Source: Polynucleobacter sp. UK-Gri1-W3
GTDB lineage: Bacteria; Pseudomonadota; Gammaproteobacteria; Burkholderiales; Burkholderiaceae
NCBI RefSeq assembly: GCF_018881595.1
Contig: NZ_JACVQA010000010.1
Location: forward strand, 24,108 to 88,107
Direction: 5' to 3'
Length of the DNA stretch: 64,000 nt
Part shown: positions 1 through 9,687 of the stretch, piece after piece
Numbering within the stretch: position 1 is the stretch's first letter
How the letters are laid out: every line of letters begins with the position of its first letter
Notes under the pieces: model-generated
Database searches by the model: none
What the model saw: only the letters and a program-made list of their open reading frames with translations
Told to the model about the DNA's origin: nothing
Program-made: the position numbers and the translations under genes

Positions 1-2
1 CT

Positions 3-110
3 GGGAAGGCTAACGGGGTAGTTGCCACCATTCGTGATGAGAGCGAGCGTTTTGCAGAAGAGAGGGCTCTTAAAAAGCGCCTTGCTGATCTTGAAAATCC
101 CCAGGGATAG
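3..110 (+). CDS. 3' end of an unidentified protein-coding gene (partial)
   Basis: An open frame enters from the left edge and ends at a TAG at 108-110. About 35 residues are visible, rich in charged residues and probably helical (it contains RFAEERALKKRLADLE). I do not recognise the family. The tail does not match what I remember of the oxalyl-CoA decarboxylase C-terminus, so the usual partner of formyl-CoA transferase is not shown here. It reads in the same direction as frc, with about 140 bases and an inverted repeat between them, so the two are probably separate units. Confidence 0.5.
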   Translation, partial: GKANGVVATIRDESERFAEERALKKRLADLENPQG

Positions 111-157
111 CCGTATATAGACCTCAACAAGAGTAAATAAAGGTTTGAACGGGATTC

Positions 158-176
158 ATGCCCAAAAAATGGGCAT
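158..176 (+). promoter_or_regulatory. Inverted repeat upstream of frc
   Basis: ATGCCCA (158-164) and TGGGCAT (170-176) form a perfect 7-bp inverted repeat around five A residues. It lies between the upstream stop codon and the frc start. The run of T after it is broken, so it is at best a weak terminator; an operator is equally possible. Confidence 0.4.
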
Positions 177-248
177 ACCTTAATTTTCCTTATTTCCCAC
201 TGGTAAAATTGCCTTAATTCAAAATTTCATTCTTATTAGGACTAAATC

Positions 249-1496
249 ATGGCAAAAGCACTAGAGGGGGTCAAAGTCCTCGACTTTACGCACGTTCAAT
301 CTGGGCCGACTTGTACGCAGTTGTTGGCTTGGTTCGGTGCAGATGTGATCAAGGTAGAAAAATCAGGTGAGGGCGATGCAACTCGCGGTCAGCTGCGCGA
401 CATTCCTGACGCAGACAGTTTGTATTTCACAATGCTCAACCATAACAAGCGTTCCATCACTGTGAATACTAAAACCCAAAAGGGTAAAGAAATTCTCGAG
501 CGCCTCATTAAAGAGTGTGACGTTTTAGTCGAGAACTTTGCACCCGGTGCACTGGATCGTATGGGATTTTCTTGGGAACGTATTCAAGAACTTAATCCCA
601 TGATGATCATGGCTTCTGTCAAAGGTTTTGGTCCTGGTCCATACGAAGATTGCAAAGTGTATGAGAACGTGGCGCAATGCGCGGGCGGTTCTGCATCAAC
701 TACAGGTTTTGATGATGGTCCTCCAATGGTAACTGGTGCACAAATCGGCGATAGTGGAACAGGTTTGCATTTGGCATTAGGTATCGTCACAGCACTGTAT
801 CAACGCACTCACTCTGGCCGTGGTCAGAAAGTATTGGCAGCCATGCAAGATGCGGTATTGAACTTGTGCCGTGTGAAATTGCGTGATCAACAGCGCTTGG
901 AGCGTGTTGGTTTAATGCAAGAGTATCCACAGTTCCCGAATGGCGAGTTTGGTGACGCTGTACCCCGTGCTGGTAATGCTTCTGGCGGTGGTCAGCCTGG
1001 ATGGATCGTCAAGTGCAAGGGTTGGGAAACTGATCCAAATGCTTACATGTATGTCATCGTTCAAGCTCCAGTATGGGAAGCGATTTGTAAAGTGATTGGT
1101 CGTGAAGATTGGATTACGGATGTGCGATTTGCATCACCAATGGCGCGCTTACCCCACCTCATGGAAATTTTTGGCGAGATCGAAAAGTGGACTATGACTA
1201 TGACGAAGTTTGAAGTCATGGATGTTCTAAATAAATATGACATCCCATGTGGTCCAATCTTGTCCATGAAAGAAATTGCTGAAGAGCCTGCATTGCGTGC
1301 TACAGGCACTGTTGTTGAGGTAGATCATCCAATTCGTGGTAAGTACCTCACTGTTGGTAATCCAATCAAGATGTCTGATAGTCCTACGGATGTCACTCGT
1401 TCACCATTATTAGGTGAACATACTGATGAGATCCTTAGTGAGTTGGGCTACTCAACTGATGAGTTAATTGCATTACGTCACGATAAGGTGATCTAA
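249..1496 (+). CDS. frc: Formyl-CoA:oxalate CoA-transferase
   Basis: Class III CoA-transferase that moves CoA from formyl-CoA to oxalate, giving oxalyl-CoA and formate in cytoplasmic oxalate catabolism. The 415-residue protein has the family's usual length and follows E. coli and Oxalobacter Frc almost end to end: [16 protein letters not shown] at the N-terminus, [35 protein letters not shown], a glycine-rich loop [10 protein letters not shown] and a closing [11 protein letters not shown]. Asp168 in [10 protein letters not shown] aligns with the catalytic aspartate (Asp169 in Oxalobacter). An AGGA ribosome site sits at 237-240. It is followed one base later by a formyltransferase-family gene, so the two are probably co-transcribed. 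Oxalyl-CoA decarboxylase, the usual partner, is not visible, so another acceptor acid is possible. Confidence 0.93.
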   Translation: MAKALEGVKVLDFTHVQSGPTCTQLLAWFGADVIKVEKSGEGDATRGQLRDIPDADSLYFTMLNHNKRSITVNTKTQKGKEILERLIKECDVLVENFAPGALDRMGFSWERIQELNPMMIMASVKGFGPGPYEDCKVYENVAQCAGGSASTTGFDDGPPMVTGAQIGDSGTGLHLALGIVTALYQRTHSGRGQKVLAAMQDAVLNLCRVKLRDQQRLERVGLMQEYPQFPNGEFGDAVPRAGNASGGGQPGWIVKCKGWETDPNAYMYVIVQAPVWEAICKVIGREDWITDVRFASPMARLPHLMEIFGEIEKWTMTMTKFEVMDVLNKYDIPCGPILSMKEIAEEPALRATGTVVEVDHPIRGKYLTVGNPIKMSDSPTDVTRSPLLGEHTDEILSELGYSTDELIALRHDKVI

Positions 1497-1497
1497 G

Positions 1498-2430
1498 ATG
1501 CGGGTTGCTTTGATTGGAAGTGCAGATTTTGGTAAAGCAGCTTTAGAAGCTTTTTTAGATCGCGGCGATGAAGTAGTCGCTGTTTTCTGCCCACCCGATA
1601 ATCCCAAATCCAGCAAACCCGAAGTATTAAAAGAGGCAGCGCTAGCAAGGGGCTTAACCCCTTTGCAGTTTGCCTCTTTAAAGGGTCCTGAAGCGGCCCA
1701 AGCCATGATTGATAGCAATGCTGACATCTGTGTGATGGCGTATGTTATTCAGTTCGTGCCGCAAGAGCTCTGCAAGATTCCAAAGCACGGCACCATTCAA
1801 TATCACCCATCTTTATTGCCTAAATATCGCGGCCCCAGCGCTATTAACTGGGCTATTGCATTAGGTGAAGAGAAAACGGGTTTAACCATCTTCCGTCCGT
1901 CCGATGGTTTGGATGAGGGTGAAGTAATTTTGCAAAAAGAAGTGACCATTGGACCTAACGACACTCTAGGGAAAATCTACTTCGATCATTTATTCCCAGT
2001 CGGAGTAAAAGCACTGTTAGAGGCTGCTGACTTAGTGGTCGCCGGCAAGCATCAAGAAATTGTTCAAGATGAATCCCAGGCAAACTATGAAGGTTGGTTT
2101 GATGTGAATGCTGCACAGATTCATTGGGCGACTCACATTAGCCAAATTTATAACTTGATTCGTGCGTGCAATCCTGCGCCAGGCGCTTGGACAAAATTTG
2201 GTGAACAAAAAGTGCAGATCTATGATTGCCACAAGCATGTGGCTGCTACCTTTAGTGCTGTTAAAGGTAAGCCTGGTGAAGTCACTCAAATTACCTTAGA
2301 TTCTTTCTTCGTTACTTGCCATGGCGGACAGATTGAAGTTCTCAAGGCTAAAGGTGCAGCAGGCAAAGTTACTGGTGCTGAGTTGGCTAAAGAATTGAAT
2401 CTAGAAGCAGGGCAGTTCTTTACGCTTTAG
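1498..2430 (+). CDS. Formyltransferase-family protein like the 10-formyl-THF hydrolase domain
   Basis: A 310-residue protein of the formyltransferase fold (GART/Fmt superfamily). The core HGTIQYHPSLLPKYRG then SAINWAI and SDGLDEG resembles the N-terminal hydrolase domain of 10-formyltetrahydrofolate dehydrogenase (IIYHPSLLPRHRG in mammals) more than Fmt, whose equivalent is NVHGSLLP. The expected catalytic His103 and Asp139 are present; Gln101 takes the place of the Fmt Asn. A C-terminal OB-like domain follows from about residue 205. It would act on 10-formyl-THF or another formyl donor in the cytoplasm. It starts one base after frc, which suggests a role in formyl-group metabolism. Automated annotation would probably call it methionyl-tRNA formyltransferase; I doubt that function. 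Confidence 0.7.
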   Translation: MRVALIGSADFGKAALEAFLDRGDEVVAVFCPPDNPKSSKPEVLKEAALARGLTPLQFASLKGPEAAQAMIDSNADICVMAYVIQFVPQELCKIPKHGTIQYHPSLLPKYRGPSAINWAIALGEEKTGLTIFRPSDGLDEGEVILQKEVTIGPNDTLGKIYFDHLFPVGVKALLEAADLVVAGKHQEIVQDESQANYEGWFDVNAAQIHWATHISQIYNLIRACNPAPGAWTKFGEQKVQIYDCHKHVAATFSAVKGKPGEVTQITLDSFFVTCHGGQIEVLKAKGAAGKVTGAELAKELNLEAGQFFTL

Positions 2431-2438
2431 GTTTAACA

Positions 2439-2939
2439 ATGAAGTTAAATAGCTCTACTAAGCGCGCTCTATGGATAGGTGCCGCCATCGGATTGCTAAA
2501 TGTCGCCATTACGAATATTGATATTTCCAATAGACCCATTGGCGCATCAACTTCTTATCCATATATTTCAGGTTTGGTATTTGATTTACAGAGCTCAACC
2601 TACTTTAAATTGATTGATGTACCAGGCTCTTGGGAGATGTGGTTTGTGCTTGGGGGATTCATCGGTTCTTTGTGTATTGCGATCTGGACAAAGAAATTTA
2701 AGCTTCGTAGCGTCCCAGAACTATGGGCAAGGTGCCAAGGTAAATCCAGCATTAAAAGATTGGCCTATTCATTTTTAGGTGGTTTTGTTCTCATTTTGGG
2801 CGCCCGCATTGCAGACGGATGCGCAAGCGGACATATTTTGTCCGAAAATATGGAGATGGCTGTAAGCAGCTTTGTTTTTGCTATTTGCGTAGCGCTGTCG
2901 TATTTCATTTTCACAAAATATTTCTATAAAAAGGGCTGA
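2439..2939 (+). CDS. YeeE/YedE-type membrane protein, first subunit
   Basis: A 166-residue inner-membrane protein with about four hydrophobic segments. The conserved RPIGASTSYPYISG region and the re-entrant motif GARIADGCASGH near residues 125-136 identify the sulfur-transport (YeeE/YedE, TsuA-like) family. Members take up thiosulfate or related sulfur species, and the cysteine in the GC motif is thought to relay the substrate. The protein is half the usual length; the next gene supplies the other half, starting one base after this stop. It follows the formyltransferase by eight bases, so the four genes from frc onward look like one operon. The substrate is not deducible from sequence. Confidence 0.75.
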   Translation: MKLNSSTKRALWIGAAIGLLNVAITNIDISNRPIGASTSYPYISGLVFDLQSSTYFKLIDVPGSWEMWFVLGGFIGSLCIAIWTKKFKLRSVPELWARCQGKSSIKRLAYSFLGGFVLILGARIADGCASGHILSENMEMAVSSFVFAICVALSYFIFTKYFYKKG

Positions 2940-2940
2940 T

Positions 2941-5174
<2,234 letters not shown>

Positions 5175-5182
<8 letters not shown>

Positions 5183-5363
5183 TCGAATACACGTAAGCGC
5201 GTTGCTTGAGTTTTGCAGCTTTTGCACGGCGCTGGTCTTCAACGCTCAATGGCTCTTTGTCCCAAAGCAGGGCGCGACCAGCTTGCTGTTCAGCTTCGAG
5301 CTGTGGATGCTCGGTTTTGAGTTCAGTTAAGAACTGGGTGATTTCCGATTGATATCTTGCCAT
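5175..5363 (-). CDS. DUF3460 family small protein
   Basis: A 62-residue hydrophilic protein starting MARYQSEITQFLTEL, with RALLWDKEPLSVEDQRRAKAAK and a C-terminal QRAYVY. This matches the beta-proteobacterial DUF3460 family, function unknown, normally encoded just before scpA. I prefer the ATG at 5363 over one ten codons upstream because family members begin M-A-x-Y-Q-S-E. The stop overlaps the scpA start, so the gene heads the scpA-panC operon. Confidence 0.85.
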
Positions 5364-5440
5364 GGCATTTCCTAAAATACTCAATAAATTCAATAACTTA
5401 TAAAATTAATTCGAAAAGTTATCTAGGGACTACAACTGCC

Positions 5441-5446
5441 ATTATA
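5441..5446 (-). promoter_or_regulatory. Candidate -10 box for the DUF3460-scpA-panC operon
   Basis: A perfect TATAAT on the minus strand lies about 78 bases before the DUF3460 start, in the gap after metG. No good -35 at 17 bases is visible (TTGTAA lies 20 bases upstream), so the assignment is tentative. Confidence 0.4.
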
Positions 5447-5466
5447 GGTGCTTTTTAAGGGGCTTT

Positions 5467-7137
5467 TTACAAGTTTGCAGCCAGCAAAGCCTCAATTTGA
5501 GGGGCTTCCACACGGGTCATTAGGTGCTTGAAGGCCTTGATGGGGTTTTTGCTGGAAAGAGGGGTATTAATGTCTGCCCAGGAAAGGGGTGGCAGGCAGA
5601 AGAATTCCTCTACGCCAGCAGCTACCTGAGGAATAACCGGCTTGAGATAAAGACTTAGCATCCGGAATGCTTCCAGCGTAACGCTGCAGACACGCTGTAA
5701 GTCAGCCTCACGTTCTGGATCTTTAGCAATTTCCCATGGTTTGTTCTCATCTACAAAGCCATTTACTTTATCCGCAAGCTCCATCACGGTGCGCAGTGCT
5801 TTTGCGAATTCGCGTCCCTCATAGAGTTCTGCAATTTTTTCACTACTTGCTGCAATTTCTTTGAGGAGTGGATCGTTCATCGCCTCATCAGAAACAACGC
5901 CACCAAATCGTTTTACCAAGAAGCCAGCGCTGCGGCTTGCAATATTGATGTACTTGCCGAGTAGATCGCTGTTTACGCGTGCAACAAAGTCTTGAAGATT
6001 TAAATCCAAATCTTCCATGCTGTCATTAAGCTTAGTTGCAAAATAGTAACGGAACCACTCTGGATTAAATCCACACTCAATGACGCTGTTTGCAGAAATT
6101 AAAGTACCACGTGACTTACTCATCTTCTCACCATCAACAGTCAAAAAACCATGTGCAAATACGTTGGTTGGTGTGCGATAGCCAGCAAACTTCAAAGTGG
6201 CTGGCCAGAATAAAGTGTGGAAGTAGAGAATATCTTTACCAATGAAATGGTACTGCTCAGTAGTGGTATCTGGTTTGACCCACTCATCAAAATTAAGGCC
6301 TTTAGTCTGGCAATAATTGAGAAAACTAGCGTAGTAACCAATTGGGGCATCAAGCCATACATAGAAGTACTTTCCCGGTGCATCGGGGATCTCAAAGCCG
6401 AAATACGGGGCATCGCGGGAGATATCCCAATCGCCTAACTTGCTTTCGCCTGGCTGGCCAACCCATTCTTTCATCTTGTTGCGAGCTTCGGGCTGCAATG
6501 GTGTTTTTACCTGTGTCCAGTCACGTAAGAATTCTTCGCAACGGGGATCGGATAACTTAAAGAAGTAGTGGTCTGAGATCTTTTTGATGGGTGTTGCACC
6601 GCTCACTACTGAGAAGGGGTTTTTTAAATCAGTAGGTGAATACGTCGCACCACATTTTTCACAGTTATCACCGTATTGATCCTTAGCGCCGCACTTAGGG
6701 CATTCGCCTTTGATAAAGCGGTCCGGTAAGAACATCTCTTTAACGGGATCGTAGGCTTGCTCAATTGCACGCTTCTCAATTAAACCAGCATCGCGTAGCT
6801 TAAGGTAAATACTTTGTGCAAGCCTCTCATTCTCAGGGCTATCTGTGGTGTAGTAGTTATCAAATGAAATCAGAAAGTTATCAAAGTCACGCTTATGCTC
6901 TTTCCAGACGTTGGCGATGAGCTCTTTTGGCGTAAGACCTTCTTTTTCAGCGCGCAACATAATGGGGGTGCCGTGCGCGTCATCAGCGCCAACGTAATGC
7001 ACTTCATGACCACGCATTCTTTGAAAGCGAACCCAAATATCGGTCTGTACATATTCCACCAAATGGCCGATATGGATCTGACCATTGGCATACGGCAGGG
7101 CGGAGGTAACAAGAAGGCGGCGTTGGGAACTGCTCAT
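5467..7137 (-). CDS. metG: Methionyl-tRNA synthetase, short form without C-terminal tRNA-binding domain
   Basis: Class I aminoacyl-tRNA synthetase that charges tRNA(Met). HIGH at residues 22-25 and KMSKS at 338-342 form the ATP site, and a zinc knuckle is made by Cys146, Cys149, Cys159 and Cys162. The anticodon-binding helical domain follows. The protein stops at 556 residues with [14 protein letters not shown], just where many proteobacterial MetG proteins (about 670-690 residues) continue into an EMAP-II/Trbp111-like domain. Only about 70 non-coding bases separate the stop from the next promoter, so the domain is absent rather than frameshifted nearby. It is divergent from fdhD. Confidence 0.95.
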   Translation of the reverse strand: MSSSQRRLLVTSALPYANGQIHIGHLVEYVQTDIWVRFQRMRGHEVHYVGADDAHGTPIMLRAEKEGLTPKELIANVWKEHKRDFDNFLISFDNYYTTDSPENERLAQSIYLKLRDAGLIEKRAIEQAYDPVKEMFLPDRFIKGECPKCGAKDQYGDNCEKCGATYSPTDLKNPFSVVSGATPIKKISDHYFFKLSDPRCEEFLRDWTQVKTPLQPEARNKMKEWVGQPGESKLGDWDISRDAPYFGFEIPDAPGKYFYVWLDAPIGYYASFLNYCQTKGLNFDEWVKPDTTTEQYHFIGKDILYFHTLFWPATLKFAGYRTPTNVFAHGFLTVDGEKMSKSRGTLISANSVIECGFNPEWFRYYFATKLNDSMEDLDLNLQDFVARVNSDLLGKYINIASRSAGFLVKRFGGVVSDEAMNDPLLKEIAASSEKIAELYEGREFAKALRTVMELADKVNGFVDENKPWEIAKDPEREADLQRVCSVTLEAFRMLSLYLKPVIPQVAAGVEEFFCLPPLSWADINTPLSSKNPIKAFKHLMTRVEAPQIEALLAANL

Positions 7138-7310
7138 GTAATGCGGACTTAAATAAGAAGGTTAATGAGAAGGGTAAACAGTTAAATAGGGTACAGCGCT
7201 CAATTATGCTGGCTAATGCAATGATTTTAGTCTGCGGTTAAAGTAAAGCACCGTGAAGTGCCCATAAACCCCGATAAACTTCAGTTCAGCCCGACCTTAG
7301 AGAGTATTTT

Positions 7311-8153
7311 ATGGCAGTAAAACCGACCATTCAGATGTCCCATGCCTCCGTGCCCTTGGTGCATGAAGTTGAGGTTATGGATGAAATGGGACGTCTTAAA
7401 AAGACCCATATTCCTGGCGAGCGCCCTTTAACAATTTACCTAGATAAGCGTGAAGTTGTCACGCTCATGACCTTGGGGAGCGCCCCGGAAGCGCTGGTCT
7501 TGGGTTATTTGCGCAATCAGCGCCTTGTGGAGTCACCTGATGATATTGAGAGCATTCAGGTGGACTGGGAGACGGATTCAGCTGCGGTGAAAACCCGTCG
7601 CAGTACAGTCGATATTGACGCCCTGACGAGCAAGCGGGTGGTAACTACTGGCTGCGGTCAAGGAACGATGTTTGGGGGCTTGATTGAAGAAATGGACGAG
7701 ATTAAGTTGCCCGAAGGTCCAACTTTGTCCCAAGAGGCAATAGTTGCTTTAGTTGACTCTATCCGGATACATGACACGATCTACAAGAAGTCCGGCTCAG
7801 TTCATGCCTGCGCAGTATATGAACGGGATGGTGAGGATGGAGTACGTCTGCTGCACTTCATTGAGGACGTGGGTCGTCATAATGCGGTCGACTCGATTTC
7901 TGGCTTGATGTGGCTGGTTGATAAGCCTGGCAAGGATCTTATTTTCTTTACTACTGGGCGCCTAACCTCGGAGATGGTGATCAAGGGTGCTCAGATGGGC
8001 ATTCCTTTCCTCTTAACCCGCTCAGGGGTGACCTTGATGGGTCTTGAACTGGCACGTAAAACCAATCTGACCATCCTTTCCCGTTGCTCTGGAAAACACT
8101 TTGAGATCTACAACGCCCCAGAGAGGGTCGTTTTTAGTCAAAATCCCCAATAA
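7311..8153 (+). CDS. fdhD: Formate dehydrogenase accessory sulfurtransferase
   Basis: FdhD passes sulfur from a cysteine desulfurase to the molybdenum/tungsten-bis-MGD cofactor of formate dehydrogenases. The protein has 280 residues, with TTGCGQGT around Cys115, SGSVHACAVY, and the signature DVGRHNAVD at 186-194, then FTTGRLTSEMVIKGAQMGIPFLLTRS. E. coli FdhD has two cysteines in a CxxC loop; here only Cys115 remains and the second position is Gly118. No formate dehydrogenase genes are in the window. It fits the formate produced by Frc, but distance makes that link an inference. Confidence 0.92.
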   Translation: MAVKPTIQMSHASVPLVHEVEVMDEMGRLKKTHIPGERPLTIYLDKREVVTLMTLGSAPEALVLGYLRNQRLVESPDDIESIQVDWETDSAAVKTRRSTVDIDALTSKRVVTTGCGQGTMFGGLIEEMDEIKLPEGPTLSQEAIVALVDSIRIHDTIYKKSGSVHACAVYERDGEDGVRLLHFIEDVGRHNAVDSISGLMWLVDKPGKDLIFFTTGRLTSEMVIKGAQMGIPFLLTRSGVTLMGLELARKTNLTILSRCSGKHFEIYNAPERVVFSQNPQ

Positions 8154-8193
8154 ATTCGTGGGCAGGTGAGGGCGAAGGTTTTACAATTCGGCC

Positions 8194-8760
8194 ATGACTA
8201 TTAAATCAGACCACTGGATCCGCCGCATGGGCGAGCAAGGCATGATCAGCCCATTTGAACCTGGGCAAGTTCGCCAAGACGCCGCCGGAAATAAAATCGT
8301 AAGTTATGGCACTTCAAGCTATGGCTATGACATTCGTTGTGCGGACGAATTCAAGATCTTTACCAACATCAACAGCACTATCGTTGACCCGAAGAATTTC
8401 GATGAGCAATCGTTCGTTGATTTCAAGGGTGATGTTTGCATCATTCCACCAAACTCTTTTGCATTAGCAAGAACGGTTGAGTACTTCAAGATTCCGCGTA
8501 GTGTATTAACGGTTTGCGTTGGTAAGAGCACCTACGCACGCTGCGGAATTATTGTGAACGTCACTCCATTCGAGCCTGAGTGGGAAGGGTATGTCACCTT
8601 AGAGTTTTCAAACACAACACCATTGCCTGCCAAAATTTATGCGGGTGAAGGTTGTGCTCAAGTACTCTTCTTTGAGAGTGATGAAGTTTGCGGTACATCT
8701 TATAAAGATCGCGGTGGTAAGTATCAAGGTCAGCGGGGCGTTACCCTGCCTAAGACCTAA
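8194..8760 (+). CDS. dcd: dCTP deaminase
   Basis: Deaminates dCTP to dUTP, feeding dTMP synthesis. The 188-residue length is standard. [13 protein letters not shown] (residues 37-49), the nucleotide-binding [10 protein letters not shown] (110-119) and Glu137 in VTLEFSN, equivalent to the catalytic E. coli Glu138, are all present. The ATG at 8194 is 40 bases after fdhD. In many Burkholderiales dcd is followed directly by the Orn/Lys/Arg decarboxylase gene; here a potassium-channel gene lies between them. Confidence 0.95.
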   Translation: MTIKSDHWIRRMGEQGMISPFEPGQVRQDAAGNKIVSYGTSSYGYDIRCADEFKIFTNINSTIVDPKNFDEQSFVDFKGDVCIIPPNSFALARTVEYFKIPRSVLTVCVGKSTYARCGIIVNVTPFEPEWEGYVTLEFSNTTPLPAKIYAGEGCAQVLFFESDEVCGTSYKDRGGKYQGQRGVTLPKT

Positions 8761-8772
8761 GCCATTACGGTA

Positions 8773-9687
8773 GTGCGTAAATTTCTTTTTAATCGTCGTC
8801 CAACACGGATTAATTTAGAGGAATACCGCGCCACACTCTCGCGCTCAGAAATGGCGCGACCAGAGAATAATTTCTACCATTGGCTGCTAGGTACCACCTG
8901 GACTGGCTTTATGTTGCTAGTTGTCTTTGTGTATCTTGGGACAAACCTTTTATTTGCTTTTGCGTATATCGCATGTGGGGATGGCTCCATTACTAATGCA
9001 CGACCAGGCTCTTTGTTAGATGTCTTTTTCTTTAGTGTTCAAACGATGGCAACTATCGGTTATGGTCGAATGACTCCTGTTGGTAGTTGGCCTAATGCGA
9101 TTGTGACGTTTGAGGCGTTCTTTGGAATCGTCTATTCAGCCTTGACTACTGGTTTGGCTTTTGCGCGCTTTACCCGGCCTACTGCAGGTATACGTTTCTC
9201 TAAAGTAGCTGTGGTTGGTAATCATAACGGCATCAAAACATTGAAGTTCCGAGTGGCCAATGATCGCAGCTCTCATATTGTGGAGGCGCAGCTACGACTA
9301 TGGCTGATTGCAGAAAGTATGACAAGTGAGGGTGAGCGCTATCGTCGATCTGTTGAGTTGCAACTCCATCGTTCCGAGAGTCCGGTCTTTTCTATGACCT
9401 GGACAGCGATGCATAGCGTGGATGAGGCAAGCCCTCTAAAAGATTTCTTGGGTAAAGCGGAATTAAATGGGAATTGGCACCTTTTAATTACCTTTACGGG
9501 GTATCACGAGAGCCTGGCAAATCAAGTCTACGCTCGCCATGTTTACTTACCAAGAGATGTGCAGCAAAATGCGACTTTTGTCGATATAGTCACGGTTTCG
9601 CCAGATGGTGGCCGGATAATAGATTTAGCCAACTTTGAGAAGTGGGTTCCGAATGTCTCGGATAAATTAGCAGGGGAGTTTTTATGA
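8773..9687 (+). CDS. KirBac-type inward-rectifier potassium channel
   Basis: A 304-residue inner-membrane channel subunit, expected to be tetrameric. There is an amphipathic N-terminal slide helix, an outer helix at about residues 43-66, a pore helix with the selectivity filter TIGYG at 94-98, an inner helix at about 105-128 and then a C-terminal immunoglobulin-like cytoplasmic domain, the layout of bacterial Kir channels. The start is GTG, 12 bases after dcd. Its last four bases (ATGA) overlap the start of the following decarboxylase gene, implying coupled translation. Potassium flux linked to pH or polyamine homeostasis is a reasonable but untested idea, since eukaryotic Kir channels are blocked by polyamines. 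Confidence 0.9.
   Translation: MRKFLFNRRPTRINLEEYRATLSRSEMARPENNFYHWLLGTTWTGFMLLVVFVYLGTNLLFAFAYIACGDGSITNARPGSLLDVFFFSVQTMATIGYGRMTPVGSWPNAIVTFEAFFGIVYSALTTGLAFARFTRPTAGIRFSKVAVVGNHNGIKTLKFRVANDRSSHIVEAQLRLWLIAESMTSEGERYRRSVELQLHRSESPVFSMTWTAMHSVDEASPLKDFLGKAELNGNWHLLITFTGYHESLANQVYARHVYLPRDVQQNATFVDIVTVSPDGGRIIDLANFEKWVPNVSDKLAGEFL

Noticed and set aside
3..110. Oxalyl-CoA decarboxylase tail before frc
   Set aside because: The visible residues do not resemble the C-terminus of that enzyme as I remember it, so no name was given.
1498..2430. Methionyl-tRNA formyltransferase (fmt) as the function
   Set aside because: The core QYHPSLLP and overall pattern favour the formyl-THF hydrolase type, and fmt normally lies beside def; the gene symbol was withheld.
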